This document shows, one piece after another, positions 45,174-53,681 of a stretch of 64,000 nucleotides of DNA. The DNA is from Virgibacillus chiguensis. GTDB lineage: Bacteria; Bacillota; Bacilli; Bacillales; Amphibacillaceae. The position numbers and the translations under genes are program-made. Each line of letters starts with the position of its first letter. Position 1 is the first letter of the stretch. The DNA lies in assembly GCF_900129865.1 (NCBI RefSeq), contig NZ_FQXD01000012.1, positions 1 to 64,000 on the forward strand, given 5' to 3'. The notes beneath the pieces are model-generated. The model searched no databases. It was not told the origin of the DNA and worked only from the letters and a program-made list of their open reading frames with translations.

Positions 45174-47012
45174 TTAATACACATCTCGCTGATAACGTTT
45201 TTCTAGACGCATTTGCTGCAAATAGGATTCGGCTTTTTCTTCGCTCATGTCACCCTCTTGCTTTAATATAGTCACCAGCGTTTGATGCACATCCTTCGCC
45301 ATATGCTTCTCATCGCCACATACATAAACAGCTGCACCAGCTTTTAACCAATTATAAAATTCGTTGCTTTTTTCAAGCATCTTGTGTTGGACATATACTT
45401 TTTGGTCGGTATCTCTTGAGAATGCGACATCCATCCTCGAAAGTACGCCTGTTTTTAGCCACTTTTGCCAATCTACTTGATAGAGAAAATCATATAAAAA
45501 ATGCTGTTCACCAAAGAAAAGCCATGTTCTTTGCTTCTCTTTCGTTTCCTCCAGCTCTTCCAAATAAGAACGAAAGGGCGCTACTCCCGTACCAGGCCCA
45601 ATCATAATGACTGGCGTTTGCGGATCATTAGGAAATTGAAAATTAGGATTTTTTTGTATATATATGGGCAACTTATCGCCTATTTCCAATCTTGTGGAAA
45701 CTTGCCCCGAACAAACTCCAAACCGCTCACGTCCATGGGTAACATAATGGACCTTTCCAATCGTTAAATGAACTTCATCTGGATTTGCTTTGTAACTACT
45801 GGCGATAGAATAAAGCCGGGCTGGAAGCTTCCGCAACATGCTCACAAACTCCTCTGGCTCCAGCTTCTCCGGTGGAAAATCAGTCACTAAATCTAGAACA
45901 TCTCTTCCCTTTATATAAGCAAGTAATGTTTCTTTATTGCCTGCTTTTATAAAATCGCTTAAAGCGCTGTTTGCAAACAGTCTCTCTGCCTTTTCTAACA
46001 TTGGTATTGTTAAAACGGTTATTTCAAAATGAGATAGCAATGCTTCACGTAATGATCTTATTTCTCCTTGCTTATTCACAGCTAGGCTTTGGTCCGCGTC
46101 CCATGTGAGCTCCGTTAAGAGTTGCTCTACTAATTTCGGGTCATTTTTTGGATAAATTCCTATACTATCTCCTGGTTTAAAGGTGAAATCTGAGCCTTCA
46201 AGAGATAGTTCTAGATGGTGCGTTTGTTTTTGAGAGCCACGTCCACTTAACGTTATATTCTCTATAACCTCTGCCATAAATGGATTTGTTCTTGAAAAAA
46301 CAGCTTGCTCGGCAGCGACCATGCCGTCCTGTTTCTGATCTAAACGCGCGTGATGGTCAACAGCATCCGATGAATGCGTTAAAACATCTAGAACACCATC
46401 CATCCACAAGTTTGCTTGTTCATCAAAGTCTAAATCACAATCTACTCGCTCATATAATCTCTCACCACCTAATTCCTCTAGACGTTTATCCAAATCCTTT
46501 CCAGTCTGACAGAAGAATTCATACGACGTATCACCAAGTGACAGCACCGAAAAACGCAATTGATCCAATTTAGGTGCCTTTCTACTATGAAGAAATTCAT
46601 AAAAAGATATCGCATTATTTGGCGGATCACCTTCCCCATGGGTTGCCGTTATAATTAATAAATCACCCGTCTTTTTTAATTTACTTGTTTTGAAGTCATC
46701 AAGAGCTAACAAGGTCACCATAAAATTAGCTGCATCTAGCTTTTCAGCCATCATTTCACTTAATAAGCGAGCTGTTCCTGTTTCTGAACCGTATAGTACC
46801 GTTACTTTTCTTGTGAATGTACTAGCAGGCATTGGCTTACTATCTACTTGCGGGGGTGAACTACTAGTATGCTGTACTTCTTTAGACATCACTCCTGAAA
46901 GGTAGCCGCTTAGCCAAACCTTTTGGCTATCCGTTAATGTTGGTAATAAACGACTTAATTGCTCAACTTGTTCTTGATTAAATGGACTATTTATCACATT
47001 CAACGACAACAT
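45174..47012 (-). CDS. cysJ: Sulfite reductase (NADPH) flavoprotein subunit
   Basis: Passes electrons from NADPH through FAD and FMN to CysI. 612 residues from ATG 47012, which has GAGGTGA upstream; an ATG seven codons earlier lacks a site. Order: N-terminal segment NSPFNQEQVEQLSRLLPTL, flavodoxin domain (VLYGSETGTARLLSE, ATHGEGDPPNN), FAD-binding insert (RLYSIASSYKANPDEVHLT, GVCSGQVSTRL) and NADPH domain (MIGPGTGVAPFRSYL, YVCGDEKHMAKDV) ending in RYQRDVY. Standard for the family. Confidence 0.96.
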   Translation of the reverse strand: MLSLNVINSPFNQEQVEQLSRLLPTLTDSQKVWLSGYLSGVMSKEVQHTSSSPPQVDSKPMPASTFTRKVTVLYGSETGTARLLSEMMAEKLDAANFMVTLLALDDFKTSKLKKTGDLLIITATHGEGDPPNNAISFYEFLHSRKAPKLDQLRFSVLSLGDTSYEFFCQTGKDLDKRLEELGGERLYERVDCDLDFDEQANLWMDGVLDVLTHSSDAVDHHARLDQKQDGMVAAEQAVFSRTNPFMAEVIENITLSGRGSQKQTHHLELSLEGSDFTFKPGDSIGIYPKNDPKLVEQLLTELTWDADQSLAVNKQGEIRSLREALLSHFEITVLTIPMLEKAERLFANSALSDFIKAGNKETLLAYIKGRDVLDLVTDFPPEKLEPEEFVSMLRKLPARLYSIASSYKANPDEVHLTIGKVHYVTHGRERFGVCSGQVSTRLEIGDKLPIYIQKNPNFQFPNDPQTPVIMIGPGTGVAPFRSYLEELEETKEKQRTWLFFGEQHFLYDFLYQVDWQKWLKTGVLSRMDVAFSRDTDQKVYVQHKMLEKSNEFYNWLKAGAAVYVCGDEKHMAKDVHQTLVTILKQEGDMSEEKAESYLQQMRLEKRYQRDVY

Positions 47013-47260
47013 GCTCACCTCACTACTACTCATTTTATCTAGAATATAAGGAGCTATAAGACTCTCACTTCAAGAACTGGAAGACGTAAGCTGCATAAGA
47101 CAATAGCACCTAAATCCCTGATTTGCTTATCTAAACAATCTGTGCGGGATAAAAGAAAACCCCCCACTAATTAAAGGTTCACTTTATATGTCATCCAAAT
47201 ACAAAGTATACCAATTAAAATACTAGGAATTAAGTGAAATAAAAAAGATGTTTTATCAAA
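47013..47260. other. Gap between cysH and cysJ
   Basis: About 250 bases. No gene. Possibly a separate promoter for cysJI, which in B. subtilis is controlled by the LysR-type CysL; no such regulator gene is next to it here. Confidence 0.4.
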
Positions 47261-48001
47261 TCATCTCAAATTCCTGTCGTCATTATTTGTATGCAGACCA
47301 CATTCTGTTTTCGTTTGCCCCGTCCATCTTCCTGCACGTAAATCATCGGATTCTGTTACTTGTGATGTACAAGGGATACACCCAATACTCGGAAAATTAT
47401 TATCATGCAGTTCATTATACGGCAATTCTCGTTGTAGAATGTAATTCCAGACATCATCCCAAGTCCAATGTATCAATGGACATACTTTAATACTTTTAAA
47501 TCTTTCATCTTTATTCACAAAATCTGTTTTACTCCGACTTAATGACTGCTCTCTGCGAAGTCCAGAAATCCAAGCAGGCACATTGTCAAGCACCTCTTCA
47601 AGCGGTTTAATCTTACGAATAAAACAACATTGATCTGGCTTCCGCTTCCATAACGCTGAGCCATACTTTGCGGCCTGTTCGTCAACGGTCAAATCAGGTT
47701 GCTTTAGATGCATTCGCAAATCAGGGTATCTGTTCTTTACTTCATCAATAAGATCGTACGTTTCTTGAAAATGTAACCCTGTATCTAGAAAGACAATCTT
47801 CGCATTTGACTTCACCTTAGATAGTAAATCAATGAGTACCATACTTTCTGCACCAAAGCTGCATGCATATACAATGGAATCTCCATACAGATCATACGCC
47901 CAACGTAAAATCGTGAAAGCACCCTTTGTATCATCAGTAGGGCTGAAATCTTGAAAAGGGTCGACAGTAAAATTTTGATACGAAAGTATTTGTCGTGTCA
48001 A
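47261..48001 (-). CDS. cysH: Phosphoadenylyl-sulfate (or adenylyl-sulfate) reductase
   Basis: Thiol-dependent reduction of PAPS/APS to sulfite. 246 residues from TTG 48001 with AGGAGGGA upstream. PP-loop-like [33 protein letters not shown], the CIPCT pair and the C-terminal ECGLH nucleophile. The two Cys pairs (CC and CxxC) indicate a [4Fe-4S] cluster, the trait of the bacterial APS/PAPS dual-specific enzymes, so it could use APS as well as PAPS. First gene of the long sulfate cluster. Confidence 0.95.
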   Translation of the reverse strand: MTRQILSYQNFTVDPFQDFSPTDDTKGAFTILRWAYDLYGDSIVYACSFGAESMVLIDLLSKVKSNAKIVFLDTGLHFQETYDLIDEVKNRYPDLRMHLKQPDLTVDEQAAKYGSALWKRKPDQCCFIRKIKPLEEVLDNVPAWISGLRREQSLSRSKTDFVNKDERFKSIKVCPLIHWTWDDVWNYILQRELPYNELHDNNFPSIGCIPCTSQVTESDDLRAGRWTGQTKTECGLHTNNDDRNLR

Positions 48002-48390
48002 AAACTATCCCTCCTACATGTATTCTTAACGATACTGAAGGTTAAATCACCTTCATGTTGCACTGAAATGAAAAAGAATTACGCTCTTTTTTCAAATGGT
48101 AAGAAGAGCAATGTTCCATTTTTATCTTATGCTCCTCTTACCTATCAGATGACTAGTTAGACAAAGCATTCTAAAAATCTGTTTCTAAGATAATGCATAA
48201 TTACCAATTAATGCTGAAAATAATCTTTGCATATATTGCTTGATATATTATATCTTTTTCCAATAAAAGTCAACGATTTTTTTAACATATGAATAATTTG
48301 ATATTATTTTTATATTCTAGAATAAATTAAGTGTGACTATAATTTGGAAGGTTCGTAGAAAAAGCGTATATCGCATGGTGATATTTCACT
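48002..48390. other. Leader/promoter region of the sulfate cluster
   Basis: About 390 bases upstream of cysH and downstream of the SMR genes. I looked for an S-box or T-box leader on the minus strand and saw neither. Small inverted repeats (e.g. GAAGGTGATTTAACCTTC at about 48037-48054) sit close to the start codon and could have a regulatory role. Confidence 0.4.
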
Positions 48391-48705
48391 TTACGATATT
48401 GCTTTTAACCCAACCACGCCAATGATGATTAAGCCTAAGCTAAACACACGTAGCTTGTTTGTTGATTCCCCAAAGAAAATCATATTCATCAATACAGCTC
48501 CAGCTGTCCCAACTCCCATAAATACGGAATAAGCAACACTGACAAGCAAATGAGAGAAAGAGGCATAGAGAAAAGCAAACGATGCGCCTAATCCTCCAAG
48601 ATACAACAGCCCATTTGCGACGGTCTTGTTTTGACTATATAACCGCAAGCCTAAAACGCCGATGATTTCAAACACAGAAGCACATGCTACTAGAAGCCAA
48701 CCCAT
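48391..48705 (-). CDS. SMR-family multidrug efflux subunit (YkkD-like)
   Basis: 104 residues, four membrane helices. Family features: conserved Glu14-region in LLVACASVFEIIGVLGLRLY (the Glu couples protons and drug), then VAYSVFMGVGTAGAVLMNMI and IIIGVVGLKAIS. The start overlaps the stop of the upstream SMR gene by one base; the two should form a heteromeric pump like YkkCD or EbrAB, exporting guanidinium-type or quaternary cations. Controlled by the TetR repressor upstream. Confidence 0.9.
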   Translation of the reverse strand: MGWLLVACASVFEIIGVLGLRLYSQNKTVANGLLYLGGLGASFAFLYASFSHLLVSVAYSVFMGVGTAGAVLMNMIFFGESTNKLRVFSLGLIIIGVVGLKAIS

Positions 48706-49052
48706 TATGAACGCACCTCCTGCTTCGTTGTTTGCTCTGGTGCATCAAATAATTTCAAACCAATGACACCTAAAACTAACAAGAACATAAAGAAAATTTT
48801 CCCCATATTTAAGCTTCCTCCAAATATATAAACATCCATTAACGCCGTTCCTACTGTTCCAGCTGCCGCAAAAATAGCGTATACCGTTCCAGTTGGAATC
48901 CCTTCACACGCTTTGGATAAGAAATGTAAGTCTAGTAATATAGCACCTATAATTAATACCCAATGCCACCACGTAGATGCCGTGTTAAAGCCATAAATCC
49001 AAATTAATTCAAATACACTTGTCAATACAACATAGATCCATGATTTATTCAT
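48705..49052 (-). CDS. SMR-family multidrug efflux subunit (YkkC-like)
   Basis: 115 residues from ATG 49052 (AAGGAG seven bases upstream); the frame begins 13 codons earlier within the operator. Four helices, with the conserved Glu in WIYVVLTSVFELIWIYGFNT and the GTVYAIFAAAGTVGTALMD core. Longer charged C-terminus (FDAPEQTTKQEV) than its partner, as usual in heteromeric SMR pairs. No guanidine riboswitch is visible upstream; control appears to be by the TetR-type repressor. Confidence 0.9.
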   Translation of the reverse strand: MNKSWIYVVLTSVFELIWIYGFNTASTWWHWVLIIGAILLDLHFLSKACEGIPTGTVYAIFAAAGTVGTALMDVYIFGGSLNMGKIFFMFLLVLGVIGLKLFDAPEQTTKQEVRS

Positions 49053-49073
49053 TTCCATACTCCTTCTCCCTCG

Positions 49074-49090
49074 TGACTGACTATCAGTCA
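49074..49090. promoter_or_regulatory. TetR-type operator before the SMR pair
   Basis: TGACTGACTATCAGTCA, an imperfect palindrome that matches the perfect palindrome upstream of the tetR-like gene (49832-49852) in both arms. It lies just before the first SMR start codon. Confidence 0.7.
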
Positions 49091-49234
49091 TTATAGTGCA
49101 AGAAAAACTTGGCTAACACCAAGCTGTATATTCAAAACTGGGGTTTACTACCAATTCCATATGGCGATAAGCCTCGTTTTGCTTATACGTCATTCTAAAG
49201 TACAGAAAGTGCTTTCTATACCTATTTTGCCAAC

Positions 49235-49807
49235 CTATTTACATAATGCATGTTTAGCAAAGTCCAATACTTCTTTCTTTTTCTGATTTGCTTTTTCTTC
49301 ATCATGTTTATCAAACAAGTAAGATTGTTCAGCTGCTGCTTCAATTAATCCAATTAATAATTTTGCTGTTGCCTCTACATCGATGGATTCACGCAACATA
49401 GCGGTAGCTTTAGGTTGATTTAAAAACTCCTGCATCCAAGCATAATATGGTTCATAAATTTTCTCCCACTCACTTAAATATTGACTGGAAGCCAAACCAG
49501 CAAACATAAGCGCATAAATTTCCCGATAATCGTTCGTTATCTTAAAAGCAACATGAACGACCTGTTCCAATTGTGTAATAAATGCTTGCTCAACGTTTAC
49601 CTCTTCCTTCATCGCCTCTACAATCTTTTGCACCATCACTTCAGCGATGGAAGGCATGACTGCTAATTTGGATGGGAAATATAAATAAAAGGTTCCTTGA
49701 GCCACACCTGCACCTTTCACAATATCGGATATCTTTGTTTTTTCAATGCCCTTCTCTTGAAAAACATGAATGGCAGACTGAACAATCTTCTGTTTTTTAT
49801 TATCCAT
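49235..49807 (-). CDS. TetR-family transcriptional repressor
   Basis: 190 residues from ATG 49807 (GGAGGTGAGGGG upstream). N-terminal HTH: IVQSAIHVFQEKGIEKTKIS then IVKGAGVAQGTFYLYFPSK, the classical TetR YxYFxSK motif. The C-terminal ligand domain has no informative motif. Same direction as and upstream of the SMR pair, with matching palindromic operators before itself and before the pumps, so it most likely represses both until a toxic cation binds. Confidence 0.92.
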   Translation of the reverse strand: MDNKKQKIVQSAIHVFQEKGIEKTKISDIVKGAGVAQGTFYLYFPSKLAVMPSIAEVMVQKIVEAMKEEVNVEQAFITQLEQVVHVAFKITNDYREIYALMFAGLASSQYLSEWEKIYEPYYAWMQEFLNQPKATAMLRESIDVEATAKLLIGLIEAAAEQSYLFDKHDEEKANQKKKEVLDFAKHALCK

Positions 49808-49831
49808 CCCCTCACCTCCATACACCTAATT

Positions 49832-49852
49832 AATGACTGATTATCAGTCATT
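49832..49852. promoter_or_regulatory. Perfect TetR operator palindrome
   Basis: Arms AATGACTGAT and ATCAGTCATT around a single T, 21 bp in all, 25 bases upstream of the tetR-like start codon. Its arms recur at 49074-49090. Confidence 0.8.
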
Positions 49853-49921
49853 TTACAAGTTGCTCACTTACTTTGTCAAGCTATACTCTTTTTTGCGCTA
49901 TGTAATATATATATTGAATAA

Positions 49922-49939
49922 TGTAATGTATATGTTACA
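49922..49939. promoter_or_regulatory. Inverted repeat upstream of the XRE gene
   Basis: TGTAATGTATATGTTACA, with 5-base perfect outer arms, 25 bases before the GTG start. Plausible autoregulatory site; AT-rich sequence weakens the case. Confidence 0.35.
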
Positions 49940-49964
49940 ATAAGGGCAAGGGGGCATTAAACAC

Positions 49965-50171
49965 GTGAAAAATAAAGTAAAATTTGCTCGCTTGCAAGCA
50001 GAACTAACCCAACAGCAATTAGCTGAAAAAACGGGGGTGACACGCCAAACGATTAGCTTAATTGAAAAAGGAAAGTACAATCCGACTTTAAATTTATGCT
50101 TAGAAATCTGCTATGCGACAGGTCGCTCATTAGACGAAATATTCTGGATTCCAAGAGAGGGAGAAGAGTGA
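49965..50171 (+). CDS. Small XRE-family HTH regulator
   Basis: 68 residues, essentially one Cro/C1-type HTH (ARLQAELTQQQLAEKTGVTR, QTISLIEKGKYNPTLNLCLE) ending SLDEIFWIPREGEE, typical of the YozG/YvaO-like mini-regulators. Starts at GTG 49965 with AAGGGGG upstream. The stop overlaps the start of the next gene (GTGA), a two-gene unit of HTH regulator plus membrane protein common in Bacillales. Confidence 0.9.
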   Translation: MKNKVKFARLQAELTQQQLAEKTGVTRQTISLIEKGKYNPTLNLCLEICYATGRSLDEIFWIPREGEE

Positions 50172-50599
50172 TTAAAAAAATGCAAGATGAACGGTTGAAA
50201 CTCAGAAACTTGAAGCATATTTCAATGGTATTTTTTATACAAACAGTAGGTATATTAGCGATTATTATTTATGATGGAGTTACAAAAGGAATTGACGCGG
50301 CATTATCAAGCCCCGTTTGGTTTGTATTTTGCATTTCAATGGTTGTGCTAAGCCTTCTTAACCTAAGCATTTCCATTGATACGTACGAGAATATCATGAG
50401 AAGACCAGGGCCTTATTACCGCATTGTGTTGCTCGCTGTTTGTATTGGGTTATTATTTGGATTAGCCGGAAAGTTTCTACCTGGTGGCAGTATTAGCGGT
50501 GGGTTGATTGTAGGCAGTGTTGGGTTTATTTGTTTTCTTGCTGTATTTTCTTACGGTTATTATTTAAAAAAGAAGCGATACGATGAACATAAGGAATAA
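50168..50599 (+). CDS. Four-TM membrane protein paired with the XRE regulator
   Basis: 143 residues from GTG 50168, overlapping the regulator's stop; GAGGGAGAA lies upstream. A longer open frame begins at 50096 inside the regulator and is not used. Four hydrophobic segments: about 21-40 (ISMVFFIQTVGILAIIIYDG), 52-72, 89-107 (YRIVLLAVCIGLLFGLAG) and 115-133 (GGLIVGSVGFICFLAVFSYG). Family not named with certainty; similar proteins accompany YozG-like regulators and are of unknown function. Confidence 0.75.
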   Translation: MIKKMQDERLKLRNLKHISMVFFIQTVGILAIIIYDGVTKGIDAALSSPVWFVFCISMVVLSLLNLSISIDTYENIMRRPGPYYRIVLLAVCIGLLFGLAGKFLPGGSISGGLIVGSVGFICFLAVFSYGYYLKKKRYDEHKE

Positions 50600-50633
50600 A
50601 TGACAAAACCTAGAATTTTTATGTTTTTCTATA

Positions 50634-50800
50634 GAACAAAGGCGCAAGCGCCCGGTTAGCAACGTAGCGAGTGGAACAAATCAACGAAAGTTTTAGGAAT
50701 CATGTTGAGGCGGTGTTGCACGAACCAATGATGACTTATCGTAGGGCGATTCGTGAAGTCGCCTAGTTGCTGGGCGCTTGCGCCAGACGTGGCTAAATAA
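50634..50800. repeat. Dispersed inverted-end repeat, copy B (short form)
   Basis: Left end GAACAAAGGCGCAAGCGCCC and right end GGGCGCTTGCGCC (50772-50784) are inverted copies (13 perfect bases), with AGCAAC/GTTGCT next to them. The interior keeps CAACGAAAGTTTTAGGAATC and CGAACCAATGATGACTTA but has lost the CTCCGGCAAGCCC block. The tail GTGGCTAAATAACTTAGT is shared with copy D. Confidence 0.85.
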
Positions 50801-50851
50801 CTTAGTAAGTTTATTCACAGCTGCAAAATTTTATAATTTCCTAGACTAGTC

Positions 50852-50876
50852 AAAAGAGGGTGCTTAACCCTCTTTT
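50852..50876. terminator. Terminator overlapping the end of the persulfide dioxygenase gene
   Basis: AAAAGAGGGT / ACCCTCTTTT, 10-bp perfect stem with a 5-base loop; the stop codon of the minus-strand gene lies within it. Confidence 0.8.
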
Positions 50877-52291
50877 ATTTTATCTTTCGTTGTCTCCAGA
50901 TTTTGTTGCTCCCAGTTTATAAATCCGCCTTCCACGTTAATAACGTCAAATCCTTGATTTATTAACATGCTTGACGCAATCGCTGAACGCTTTCCTGAGC
51001 GACAATGGACAGCAACAGGCTTCTTCGGATTTAATTCATCCGCACGTTCTGCTAATTTTGGAAGCGGAATATGCTTGGCGTTTGGAATATGTGCTTCATC
51101 CCATTCATCTATATACCTGACATCCAACACTTGAACATCATCATGCTCTCTTTTCTTGTCAACTACAGATGGGGATTGCGTATCATAGGTTAGTTTCTTA
51201 GATGCACTATCTATGACAGACGTAGCAAAAAATCCTTTTAAGTTATCCATCCCCATACCAAGCATTATTTTACGTAAAGGGGCAAATTGATGTGGCTCCG
51301 CAATAAGATAGATCGTTTTTTCATAATCGGCTAAACGACCGAGCCATTCGGTAAACATATCAGGATACGGCAGATTAATTGTTCCTGGGATACTTCCAGT
51401 AGCAAATGTTTGGATCCTTCGTGTATCAATTACCATCGTCTGGTTATCTTGTGCTAATTCGGCTATTTCGTCACCAGTAAGTTGCATTTCTACCGGTGAT
51501 GGTACTTTTTGAAGTGGTGTCATACCTGTTTTGTTTACTTCCTTCATCTTTGCGAAGTAAGCAGGCGGTTCTGGCTGTCCATCCAATAACAAGTTGATAA
51601 AAGCTGTTTCTTCGGTTGGTTGAAAAGCTGGATTAAACAATCGTTCATAGCCCACTGTGCTTGTCGGCACTGCCCCAAGAGCCTTGCCACAAGCACTTCC
51701 TGATCCGTGCCCAGGCCATATTTGTACATAATCCGCATACTTTTTAAACCGGTGAATAGAGCTAAACATCTGTCTTGCTCCCTCTTCGGCAGATCCTACT
51801 ACGCCTACTGCCTTCTCTAACAGGTCAGGACGGCCAACATCACCAACAAATACAAAATCACCTGTAAATATACCCATTGGTCGATCAGCAACAGCCCCAT
51901 CGATTAATTCATAAGCCATATGCTCTGGCGTATGTCCAGGAGTGTGGACTGCTCGCAGCTGTACTTTCCCTAATTGGATGGTATCTTGATCACGTAAACC
52001 TTTTACAGGTAAGTCGCTACTCCATTCATAGCCCCCATTATCTACACCTTCTATAGAATGGTAAATGGTTGCCCCCGTTCTTCGTGCAAGTTCTGTAACT
52101 CCCGATACAAAATCAGCATGAATATGTGTTTCCACTGCTGCAACAATTTGAAAACCTTGCTCTCTAGCTGTTTTTAAATACCCCTCTATATTTCTAGCCG
52201 GATCAATAACAGCTGCTTCACCAGTAGCTTGGCAAGCTACCATGTAAGAGGCTTGAGCTAAAGAAGTTTCATAAAAATGGTGTAGATACAT
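50864..52291 (-). CDS. MBL-fold persulfide dioxygenase/rhodanese fusion (CstB-like)
   Basis: 475 residues. The N-terminal half is an ETHE1-type MBL domain with THIHADFVSG (HxHxD), TPGHTPEH, FTGDFVFVGDVGRPD and PGHGSGSACG. The C-terminal half has two rhodanese units: the first (MVIDTRRIQTFATGSIPGT) lacks a catalytic Cys (AEPHQFAPLR), the second has it in AVHCRSGKRS. This is the plan of staphylococcal CstB, which oxidises persulfide and transfers sulfane sulfur. Upstream is a palindrome (52315-52339) and then a peroxiredoxin gene on the same strand, suggesting a sulfide/oxidant detoxification unit near the sulfate cluster. Confidence 0.9.
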   Translation of the reverse strand: MYLHHFYETSLAQASYMVACQATGEAAVIDPARNIEGYLKTAREQGFQIVAAVETHIHADFVSGVTELARRTGATIYHSIEGVDNGGYEWSSDLPVKGLRDQDTIQLGKVQLRAVHTPGHTPEHMAYELIDGAVADRPMGIFTGDFVFVGDVGRPDLLEKAVGVVGSAEEGARQMFSSIHRFKKYADYVQIWPGHGSGSACGKALGAVPTSTVGYERLFNPAFQPTEETAFINLLLDGQPEPPAYFAKMKEVNKTGMTPLQKVPSPVEMQLTGDEIAELAQDNQTMVIDTRRIQTFATGSIPGTINLPYPDMFTEWLGRLADYEKTIYLIAEPHQFAPLRKIMLGMGMDNLKGFFATSVIDSASKKLTYDTQSPSVVDKKREHDDVQVLDVRYIDEWDEAHIPNAKHIPLPKLAERADELNPKKPVAVHCRSGKRSAIASSMLINQGFDVINVEGGFINWEQQNLETTKDKIKEG

Positions 52292-52314
52292 ACATAAACC
52301 CCTTTCTAATTAAA

Positions 52315-52339
52315 TATATTTCGAATATTCAAATATATA
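52315..52339. promoter_or_regulatory. Palindromic operator candidate before the CstB-like gene
   Basis: ATATATTTCGAATATTC followed by AAATATAT forms a 25-base palindrome with two mismatches, 24 bases before the start codon. AT-rich dyads with GAATATTC centres are typical targets of ArsR/CsoR-type sulfide or persulfide sensors; no such regulator gene is adjacent. Confidence 0.45.
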
Positions 52340-52386
52340 TTCCTGAAAAGTGTCCCTAGCTTTGCAGCTAGGGAGCTATCCACTGC

Positions 52387-53049
52387 CTAATTAATTTCTT
52401 TCTTACAATAGTACCAATCTACGCAATCATACTCCTGATTATTCATGCGCTCATTAGCTTCTTCTTTTGTTTGCGGTGGTTTAACAATTCCTTTATCGCC
52501 AGGTTGCCAATTTGCAGGAGTGGAAACTCCATGCTCATCCGTTGTCCGCAATGCTTTCACAAGTCGGACAATTTCTTCCATGTTTCGCCCTGTTGATAAT
52601 GGATAATAAATTAAGGCACGAATCGTTTGATTATCATCAATGACAAATACCGCTCGTGACGTTTCTGTGCCATCGGATTCGGGCATAATCATGCCATATT
52701 TCGTAGCAACTTTTTGATTCAAATCAGCAATAATCGGAAATTCAATGGTTGTATTAAAGTTTTCTTCAATATTTCTCGCCCAAGCAATGTGCGAACTCAC
52801 ACTATCAATACTTAAGCCGATTAATTCTGTATTCATCTCACGTAGTTGGTCATAGACTTCTTGAAAAGCTACAAACTCAGAGGTACATACGGGTGTGAAA
52901 TCAGCTGGATGCGAAAACAATACGACCCATCTTCCCTTATAATCTGTTAAAGAAATGTCACCATGGGTCGTTTTTGCAGTAAAGTCAGGTGCTTTTTCAC
53001 CAATTCTTGGCAAACTGTATGCCTGTGTCGCTTGGTCCATTTGCTCCAT
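52387..53049 (-). CDS. Peroxiredoxin (Prx6/AhpC-TSA type)
   Basis: 220 residues. Peroxidatic Cys in HPADFTPVCTSEFVAFQ near residue 55 (PxxxTxxC). The C-terminal part GVSTPANWQPGDKGIVKPP and the Cys-rich tail (YDCVDWYYCKK) follow the long Prx6-like bacterial peroxiredoxins, in which the tail Cys can act as resolving residue. Reduces peroxides; context beside a persulfide dioxygenase fits sulfur-related oxidative stress. Strong GAGAGGGG-type site upstream of the start at 53049. Confidence 0.92.
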   Translation of the reverse strand: MEQMDQATQAYSLPRIGEKAPDFTAKTTHGDISLTDYKGRWVVLFSHPADFTPVCTSEFVAFQEVYDQLREMNTELIGLSIDSVSSHIAWARNIEENFNTTIEFPIIADLNQKVATKYGMIMPESDGTETSRAVFVIDDNQTIRALIYYPLSTGRNMEEIVRLVKALRTTDEHGVSTPANWQPGDKGIVKPPQTKEEANERMNNQEYDCVDWYYCKKEIN

Positions 53050-53305
53050 CGTAAATCCCCTCTCTACTTTTATTCTTACATAATGCCTATACCTCTAGCC
53101 TACTAGAATTAAACTGTATATGGCATAAAAATAGAAATTGTCATTAATTATTAACAATTGAAACAAGCAAACATATGTTGAACAGCAATTATAACGTGTG
53201 CATGTATCTTTTTAGAAAACTCTAATTTTTACGACCAAAGCCAAATTTTGCTTATACAATATAACCCCTTACAGTCTATCGTCTAAAGAAGAACAGGGAG
53301 TAGCA

Positions 53306-53431
53306 ATGCTCTTATCCAGAAAGCAATTTATTAACGCATTTGTACCCGATGTAAGTGTGCAAAAATACCATCACGCTCCAATAACTGCAGAGGTGAAATC
53401 TACTGCAAATAAACGTTTATGGGGCTTGTAA
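53306..53431 (+). CDS. Possible small protein of 41 residues, unknown
   Basis: In the 630-base gap between the peroxiredoxin and DoxX genes an ATG at 53306 is preceded by CAGGGAG. The frame reads MLLSRKQFINAFVPDVSVQK and ends ANKRLWGL, basic, with no membrane segment or known motif. The ribosome binding site spacing is good but the evidence is thin. The rest of the gap shows nothing else. Confidence 0.3.
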   Translation: MLLSRKQFINAFVPDVSVQKYHHAPITAEVKSTANKRLWGL

Positions 53432-53681
53432 TAGGAGAAAAATCGTCGTAACATATCCTTTTTGCCCATCCCTTTCTTTATAGTAGAAAAACGGTGCTTA
53501 TTGAAAAGTCTGCTGACGTAAGCAATCGTTTCTCTTATACTATCAGTTTGTGCTTTTCTAATAAGTATAAAGGAATTATACGTTGAAGCATAATGCTTAG
53601 CAAGTTTGTCCTTCTTCTTGCATATAATGAATTGATCTACATATAAGCGTCTCTACCTTTAATAAGAAGGGGGGAATATCG

